64,000 bases of DNA from Tiliqua scincoides (lineage: Eukaryota; Chordata; Lepidosauria; Squamata; Scincidae). The notes under the pieces are model-generated. The model saw only the letters and a program-made list of their open reading frames with translations, did not search any database and had not been told where the DNA came from. The stretch spans positions 98,960,659 to 99,024,658 of the forward strand of contig NC_089822.1 of assembly GCF_035046505.1 (NCBI RefSeq). The letters are read 5' to 3'. The translations under genes were made by a program, and so were the position numbers. Shown here one piece after another: positions 57,373-64,000 of the stretch. The stretch's first letter is position 1. Each line of letters starts with the position of its first letter.

Positions 57373-57612
57373 TCCTAGAATAAACCTGCTTGGGATTGCA
57401 TCACTAGAGTACAAATCTTGTGTATGCTGGTACTTATTGCCATCTATGTACACTCAGCTATTTGCTTACAAGCCTGGACAAGTAGGTTGAATGGATGCAG
57501 TCTTGACTTCCATGACACAACTAGTTAATCCCCAGCAATTGTCCAATAATTGTGCCTGCATCTATTTGACTATGACTATACATGCACAAGACTCACACTG
57601 CAATTATATATA

Positions 57613-57820
57613 TATAAGAACATAAGAAGAGTCCCGCTGGATTAGGCCAATCTAGTCCAACTTCCTGTATCTCACAATGGCCCACCAAATGCTTCAGGCA
57701 GCACAAAAGACAGCAAGATACAACCTGCGCCCTGGTGCCCTCCCTTACATCTGGCATTCTGAGGTTGTCTACTTCTAAAATCAGGAGCTTGCACATGCCT
57801 TATGCTCTTCCCATCCTACC
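57613..57820 (-). mobile_element. CR1 LINE 3' end
   Basis: Minus-strand CR1 3' UTR beginning at the tail taagaacataagaagagtcc, and then ctagtccaacttcctgtatc. First of three same-oriented copies. Confidence 0.85.
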
Positions 57821-58190
57821 TACAAGAACCCGCAAGAATAGCTCTGCAGGATCAGGCCAAAGGCCCATCTAGTCCAGCTTCCTGTATCTCACAGTGGCCT
57901 ACCAGATGCCTCTGGGAGCACACAAGACAACAAGAAACCCACATCCTGGTGCCCTCCCTTACATCTGGCATTCTGAGGTAGCCCACTTCCAAAACCAGGA
58001 AGTTGCACATACCTATCACAGCTTGTAACCTGTGATGGACTTTCCTCTAGAAATTTGTCCAATCCCCTCTTAAAGGCATCTAGGTGAGATGCCATCACCA
58101 CTTCCTGTGGCAAGTTCCACAAACTAATTACACACTGGGTAAAGAAATATTTTCTTTTGTCTGCCCTAACTCTTCCAACCCTCAATCAAT
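57821..58190 (-). mobile_element. CR1 LINE 3' end
   Basis: Second copy: full 3' UTR plus the end of ORF2 (VGRVRADKRKYFFTQCVISL, LDAFKRGLDKFLEE). It abuts the first copy's truncated end. Confidence 0.85.
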
Positions 58191-58242
58191 CATATTCAAC
58201 TTTCCAGCTATCCAACTTTCCTATTCAGCTCTCATGTAGCCA

Positions 58243-60697
58243 TCATAAGAACATAAGAACATAAGAACAGCCCCACTGGATCAGGCCATAGGCCCATCTA
58301 GTCCAGCTTCCTGTATCTCACAGCGGCCCACCAAATGCCCCAGGGAGCACACCAGATAACAAGAGACCTCATCCTGGTGCCCTCCCCTGCATCTGGCATT
58401 CTGACATAACCCATTTCTAAAATCAGGAGGTTCCGCATACACATCATGGCTTGTACCCCATAATGGATTTTTCCTCCAGAAACTTGTCCAATCCCCTTTT
58501 AAAGGCGTCTAGGCTAGACGCCAGCACCACATCCTGTGGCAAGGAGTTCCACAGACCGACCACACGCTGAATAAAGAAATATTTTCTTTTGTCTGTCCTA
58601 ACCCACCCAACACTCAATTTTAGTGGATGTCCCCTGGTTCTGGTATTATGTGAGAGTGTAAAGAGCATCTCCCTATCCACTCTGTCCATTCCCTGCATAA
58701 TTTTGTATGTCTCAATCATGTCCCCCCTCAAGCGTCTCTTTTCTAGGCTGAAGAGGCCCAAACGCCGTAGCCTTTCCTCATAAGGAAGGTGCCCCAGCTC
58801 CGAAATCATCTTAGTCGCTCTCTTTTGCACCATTTCCATTTCCACTATGTCTTTTTTGAGATGCGACGACCAGAACTGGACACAATACTCCAGGTGCGGC
58901 CTTACCATCGATTTGTACAACGGCATTATAATACTAGCTGTTTTGTTCTCAATACCCTTCCTAATGATCCCAAGCATAGAATTGGCCTTCTTCACTGCCG
59001 CCGCACATTGGGTCGACACTTTCATCGACCTGTCCACCACCACCCCAAGATCTCTCTCCTGATCTGTCACAGACAGCTCAGAACCCATCAGCCTATATCT
59101 AAAGTTTTGATTTTTTTCCCCAATGTGCATGACTTTACACTTACTGACATTGAAGCGCATCTGCCATTTTGCTGCCCATTCTGCCAGTCTGGAGAGATCC
59201 TTCTGGAGCTCCTCACAATCACTTCTGGTCTTTACCACTCGGAAAAGTTTGGTGTCATCTGCAAACTTAGCCACTTCACTGCTCAACCCTGTCTCCAGGT
59301 CATTTATGAAGAGGTTGAAAAGCACTGGTCCCAGGACAGATCCTTGGGGCACACCACTTTTCACCTCTCTCCATTGTGAAAATTGCCCATTGACACCCAC
59401 TCTCTGCTTCCTGGCCTCCAACCTGTTCTCAATCCACAAGAGGACCTGTCCTCTAATTCCCTGACTGTGGAGTTTTTTCAGTAGCCTTTGGTGAGGGACC
59501 GTGTCAAACGCCTTCTGAAAGTCCAGATATATAATGTCCACGGGTTCTCCCGCATCCACATGCCTGTTGACCTTTTCAAAGAATTCTATAAGGTTGGTGA
59601 GGCAAGACTTACCCTTACAGAAGCCATGCTGACTCTCCCTCAGCAAGGCCTGTTCGTCTATGTGTTTTGAGATCCTATCTTTGATGAGGCATTCCACCAT
59701 CTTACCCGGTATGGATGTTAGGCTGACCGGCCTATAGTTTCCCGGGTCCCCCCTCTTTCCCTTTTTAAAAATAGGCGTGACATTTGCTATCCTCCAATCT
59801 TCTGGTACCGTGGCCGTTTTGAGGGACAAGTTGCATACCTTAGTCAAGAGATCTGCAACTTCATTCTTCAATTCCTTAATAACCCTTGGGTGGATGCCAT
59901 CAGGGCCCGGTGACTTATTGATCTTTAATTTATCAATGAGGTCTGAAACATCTTCTCTTTTAACCTCTATCTGACTTAACTCCTCGGTCAGGAGGGGCTG
60001 TTCGGGCAGCAGTATCTGCCCGAGGTCTTCTGCCGTGAAGACAGATGCAAAGAACTCATTTAATTTCTCTGCCATCTCTAAGTCTCCTTTTATCTCCCCT
60101 TTCCCTCCCTCACCATCCAGAGGGCCAACCGCTTCTCTGGCGGGTTTCCTGCTTCTAACATATTTGAAGAAGCTTTTATTATTCCCCTTAATGTTGCTGG
60201 CCATGCGTTCCTCATAGTCTCGCTTGGCCTCCCATATCACCTTCTTACATTTCTTTTGCCATAGTTTATGTTCCTTTTTATTCTCCTCATTAGGGCAAGA
60301 CTTCCATTTACGGAAGGAAGCTTCCTTGCCCTTCACAGCCTCTCTAACTTGGCTGGTTAGCCATGCGGGCACCCTCCTGGATTTAGTGGAACCCTTCTTT
60401 CTTTGCGGTATACACCTCTGCTGGGCCTCTATTACTGTTGTTTTAAGCAGCCTCCATGCACTCTGGAGAGATTGGACTCTTTTTACCCTCCCTTTCAACC
60501 TCCTTCTAACCAGCCTCCTCATTTGAGGGAAGTCCGCCCGTCGGAAGTCAAGGGTTTTTGTTAGAGATTTGCCTGGTATTCTTCCCCCAACGTGCACGTC
60601 AAAACGGATCGCAGCATGATCACTGTTCCCCAATGGCTCAGTAACGTTTACATCTCTAACCAGGTCCTGCGTACCGCACAATATTAAGGAGACCTGC
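58243..60697 (-). mobile_element. CR1 LINE, 5'-truncated, ORF2 open
   Basis: The element is about 2.45 kb with tail (TTCTTATG)n at 58243-58270. An uninterrupted frame of about 750 codons runs to a stop at 58444. Order: end of the endonuclease domain (LILCGTQDLV, LGNSDHAAIRFDV), then RT with INKSPGPDGIHPRVIKELK, YLDFQKAFDTVPH (motif A), SGVPQGSVLGPVLFNLFIND (motif B), KFADDTKLF (motif C, FADD), and the C-terminal region LEYCVQFWSSHLKK, LRRLGLFSLEKRRLRGD. The first 22 codons of the open frame belong to flanking DNA. Most of the endonuclease is absent, so this copy cannot move by itself. The intact frame suggests a recent insertion. Confidence 0.93.
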
Positions 60698-60832
60698 GCT
60701 GAATCCTGCAAGGGGGGGGCTGGGCGGGGGAGAGAAGTCACAGAGGCCTCCTCATGGAAAGGGAACATTTGTTCCCTTACCTTGGGGCTGTATTGCAGCT
60801 TCAGCTACACTGGAAAGTTGGATAGCTTTGGG
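60698..60832. mobile_element. Right part of foldback MITE split by CR1
   Basis: cctcctcatggaaagggaac, tttgttcccttaccttgggg and ggaaagttggatagct match the right half of 28759-28936. The inverse end agctatccaactttcc lies at 58211-58226, on the other side of the CR1. Confidence 0.65.
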
Positions 60833-60839
60833 TCCTAAA

Positions 60840-61900
60840 ATTCTATGGGTTTTGGCTGTGAATCTGGGGCCCTACAAAAAATGTTTCCTATTGTGCCCTG
60901 CAGCTCCTAAGGCCAGCCCTGGGTATATGTGTAATCCATCATTTTAAAAACTTTTTAAATGTAATATATTGATGCCAGGGGGCAAGCATTTGTTGAGGAA
61001 TAGTGATTTGCAAAATGCTGAGGAAAATAATAGGGCAATCTTAAACTTTCAGAGATAGCACACATGCTGAGGGCAAAGCCTATTATTTAATTGATGAACT
61101 ATGAAGTTGCCTGGTTTGGCTTCATTTTTAGTTTTTAACATGGGAAATTACCAAAAGAAACCAACAAGGGTGTAATGGTGTGAATTCACCAGTAAAACAA
61201 GCAAAAGAAAATAAATAGGCATTGCTAAGGCAGAAGGAGAAACATTATCATTTTCAGGAAGGGCGACAACTAGAAATACAAGTGTTTACACTTTGCACAA
61301 CTCCCTAACAATCCTGATTCACAGGATAAACTGTGCCAGCCAATTCCTGAAAAATTGCCATCTGAACACATCTGTGTAGCAGGGAGAGGGATTGAATTCA
61401 GCAGCAGGATCCAGGTGACAGTGCTCCAAGCTAGATCCAACAGCAACAAAGGAGGTTAAATGCTGCCATTATCCAGTCAGCAGCAGCCTCTTGTGGTTGA
61501 GCAGTAGCAGAAAATGTTAGGTGCCAGGATTTTTATGGCATCCGGACATTCTACCCCTTTTCTTACCCCTCCTTTGAAAGAACTCTTAATACTTTTTCCC
61601 AGGCATGCTGCCTGGGACATTTGCAACCACTGACACCCTTCCCAGATATGTCAGTGCTCAAATATTGTTCTCAAGCATCTCTAACCATATGCTGCTGCTT
61701 TTTGCACAATAATGAATTAGAAAATGCCCTTTCTGGCTTGTTTTGTCCTATGGCTATGAAGGGATTAATAAAAGCATGTTATTATTAGAATGGTTTCAGG
61801 TTTAAAATATTGTTCTGAAGTGTCCCAAACACATCCCAGTGTTTTTTCCCCCTTTCATCTAATTCATTAATGGCCTGTTCTGTTGCTGCTTTTACCATGT
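60840..61900. other. Intergenic, nothing recognised
   Basis: AT-rich sequence with no exon, RNA or repeat identified. Confidence 0.4.
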
Positions 61901-61915
61901 TCCTTTATTCAGTGC

Positions 61916-62511
61916 GCTGCCTCTTTTATACATGCGCTGCCTCCGACGCATTCTTGACATCACCTGGCATTCTCTGACGCATTCTCGGCATCACCTGGCA
62001 GGACAAAGTTCCAAACAACACAGTCCTGGAACGTGCTGGAATCCCTAGCACGTATGCACTGCTGAAACAGAGACGCCTGCTTTGGCTCGGTCATGTCGTG
62101 AGAATGGATGATGGCCGGATCCCAAAGGATCTCCTCTATGGAGAACTCGTGCAAGGAAAGCGCCCTACAGGTAGACCACAGCTGCGATACAAGGACATCT
62201 GCAAGAGGGATCTGAAGGCCTTAGCAGTGAACAAGTGGGAAACCCTGGCCTCTGAGCGGCCCGCTTGGAGGCAGGCTGTGCAGCATGGCCTTTCCCAGTT
62301 TGAAGAGACACTTGGCCAACAGTCTGAGGCAAAGAGGCAAAGAAAGAAGGCCATAGCCAGGGAAACAGACCAGGGACAGACTGCACTTGCTCCCAGTGTG
62401 GAAGGGATTGTCACTCCCGAATTGGCCTTTTCAGCCACACTAGATGCTGTTCCAGAACCACCATTCAGAGCGCGATACCATAGTCTTTCGAGACTGAAGG
62501 TTGCCAACAGG
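61916..62511 (+). mobile_element. 5'-truncated LINE tail with 12-bp target duplication
   Basis: Flanked by TTTATTCAGTGC at 61904-61915 and 62512-62523. Encodes LLWLGHVVRMDDGRIPKDLL, QGKRPTGRPQLRYKDICKRD and, in a shifted frame, a C2H2-like end CSQCGRDCHSRIGLFSHTR. At 61947-62002 a 30-bp piece (gacgcattct..catcacctgg) is duplicated. Clade not assigned. Copy 1 is at 26933. Confidence 0.85.
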
Positions 62512-62535
62512 TTTATTCAGTGCTATGCAATAGGG

Positions 62536-63030
62536 CAGTGGTTGTCAAACTTTTAGCATCAGGACCCGCCAGAAGCCATGACATCATGAAGCAAGAAATT
62601 TTTAATAATCCTAGGTTGCAATCCTACCCACACTTACCCAGAAGTAAGTCTCATTTTCAATCATTGTTAGGGCGCAACCCTAACCGATTTTCCAGCGCTA
62701 AGGGCAATGCAACTCTGGGGTAAAGGAACAAACATTGCCTTACCCTGAGGAGGTCTCCGTGACTGCCCCCCCAACTGCAGGATGCAGCACATGCCCCACT
62801 GGCACAGTTATGCCTGTGCTAGAAAGTTGGTTAAGATTGCACGCTTAAAAATATTCACATAGTAGCCTGTGAAAAGTACAGATCTGTAACATTTCCCCAA
62901 TGCAGTCAAATGCTATGGTAGCATCAAGTCTAACATATTTAAAAATAAAATATTGAAATGAATGGGGACCCACCTGAAATCAGCTCGTGACCCACTTAGT
63001 GGGTCCCAACCCACAGTTTGAGAAACACTG
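62536..63030. mobile_element. hAT-type element with nested MITE
   Basis: Ends cagtggttgtcaaac and cagtttgagaaacactg; flanks CAATAGGG (62528-62535) and CAGTAGGG (63031-63038). Interior as in 47047-47409 but interrupted at 62670-62844. Confidence 0.88.
62670..62844. mobile_element. Harbinger-like foldback MITE inside hAT
   Basis: A 175-bp element starting gggcgcaaccctaacc and ending gttggttaagattgcacgc, flanked by TTA (62667-62669, 62845-62847). The uninterrupted hAT copy at 47 kb has a single tta at this point, so the duplication is direct evidence of insertion. Confidence 0.82.
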
Positions 63031-63159
63031 CAGTAGGGAGGTATTGTTTGTATAAATGTCAGGGAGTCTGTTTTGATTGATTGATTGCTTTTATCGGGAT
63101 TTATAAAAACAACAATAAAATCACACTTAGATTACTAATGAAAATATCTCCATGACAGT

Positions 63160-63320
63160 AACAGCTCAATCCTAGGCATGTCTACTCAGAAGTAAGTCCT
63201 ATTAGAGTCAATGGAGTTTACTCCCAGGAAAGTGTGGCTAGGATTGCAACCTCAGAGCCCAATCCTATGCCCCATGATAGTCAATGGGGCTTACTCCCAG
63301 GAAAGTGTGGATAGAATTGG
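63160..63320. repeat. Paired copies of the 93-bp array motif
   Basis: caatcctaggcatgtctact, cagaagtaagtcctatt, tactcccaggaaagtgtgg, ggattgcaacctcagagccc and again. Inverse orientation relative to 55674-56015. Confidence 0.75.
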
Positions 63321-63469
63321 GCAGTATCGGAGCCTGAAGGCTGGTGATAATTGACTGGGCACACTCATCAACTCAAAGCTCTTTGGAACGATAAGCAAAC
63401 AGGGCTGAAAGTTCTACTGAGCACGTGCTTTCTATATAGGCAATACTGCCTGCACCCGATTCAGCTTCA

Positions 63470-63643
63470 GAACGTCTCCGCGCATGCGTTCTTCGCGGAA
63501 CTTTGCCCTCGCTCGCTTTCAGCTTCACAGTTCTACTGCGCATGTCCTTCCCTCGGTTTGCCCACACAGTGGCTGCAACATGGCTGGAAGGCTGAGTCTC
63601 TAGTGAAGTTGCACGCGTGCAGAGGTGAGATCGCTGCTGTCAG
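63470..63643 (+). promoter_or_regulatory. Possible plus-strand promoter and noncoding first exon
   Basis: A locally CpG-rich stretch with NRF1-like sites (cgcgcatgcg near 63480, tgcgcatgt near 63537) and two good plus-strand donors: CAGAG/gtgaga (63624) and CTGTCAG/gtaagg (63643). The only ATG between them opens an 8-codon frame. No coding exon is recognised. In human the next gene here (GABBR2) points the other way, so identity is unknown. Confidence 0.35.
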
Positions 63644-63945
63644 GTAAGGGGGCTTTGGGGGGCCGGTCAGAACTGCAGAGTCTGCAGGTAATTTCCTCGT
63701 CCTACTGAAGAATTGTGGCTTTATACGTTGTCATCTTGCACATGTAGGCAGGAAGCAAAATCAGAAGGCCCTTATTTCCCAAACACCCCCCCCCCCACAC
63801 ACACACACTTTTTTTTAATAGTATGGTTCAAAACTTATCTATGCCACCTGTGTGGGAAGGCGCATGCCACATGCAGTATTGGTTGTGTTCAAACTCGTGT
63901 CCAGATCTTTGCAATCCTTATTTGTAAAACTCAGTGATAATTTTC

Positions 63946-64000
63946 TCCCTGGGGTGGTCTGTGGAACTCCTTGCCACCGGATCTGGTGATGGCATCTCGC
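63946..64000 (+). mobile_element. CR1 LINE fragment at window end
   Basis: ggtctgtggaactccttgcc, ggatctggtgatggcatct is the CR1 ORF2 end motif; it continues outside. Confidence 0.75.

Noticed and set aside
58789-59379. Open frame of 196 codons on the plus strand
   Set aside because: It is antisense to the CR1 ORF2.
62098-62556. Open frame of 152 codons as a gene
   Set aside because: It is the end of a LINE inside a 12-bp target duplication; the last part is read in a shifted frame and runs into flanking DNA.

Overview
The window looks like nuclear DNA from a squamate reptile (lizard or snake). It has an intron-rich vertebrate gene embedded in reptile-type repeats: CR1 LINEs with a TTCTTATG-type tail, tRNA-derived SINEs of squamate style, an L2-like LINE tail ending in (ATT)n, and many short hAT-type and foldback DNA elements. 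No bacterial, CRISPR or intact retroviral structure was seen.

The main gene is TBC1D2 (TBC1D2A/Armus) on the minus strand. Thirteen coding exons between 51463 and 22694 join in frame, 2796 nt in all, giving a complete 931-residue protein: PH domain, coiled coil, RabGAP/TBC domain with arginine and glutamine fingers, and acidic C-terminus. A noncoding first exon ends at 56049 inside a CpG-rich promoter with a minus-strand CCAAT box. One intron, 43005 to 36910, uses a GC-AG splice pair. A second GC-rich island at about 7.5-8.4 kb probably holds the promoter and five-codon first exon (MTVAK) of CORO2A, also on the minus strand. In human, CORO2A lies directly downstream of TBC1D2, and its paralogue CORO2B starts MTVTK.

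Layout: 1-7.73 kb, presumed CORO2A intron 1; 7.73-8.4 kb, CORO2A first exon and promoter, followed by a 47-bp-arm hairpin; 8.6-22.69 kb, intergenic with repeats; 22.69-56.05 kb, TBC1D2; 56.05-56.45 kb, its promoter; 56.6-64 kb, repeat-dense intergenic DNA with a 5'-truncated but open CR1 (58.2-60.7 kb), a LINE tail with a 12-bp target duplication (61.9-62.5 kb), nested transposons (62.5-63.0 kb) and a possible plus-strand promoter at about 63.48-63.64 kb.

TBC1D2 is a Rab7-directed GTPase-activating protein acting in endosome and junction turnover. CORO2A is an actin-binding WD-repeat protein. They are neighbours, not an operon. The most informative other signals are transposon nesting and inverted repeats, the consistent nnnTAnnn 8-bp target duplications of the hAT elements, a 93-bp tandem array beside the TBC1D2 first exon, and the GC-AG intron. 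I found no convincing new biological system.
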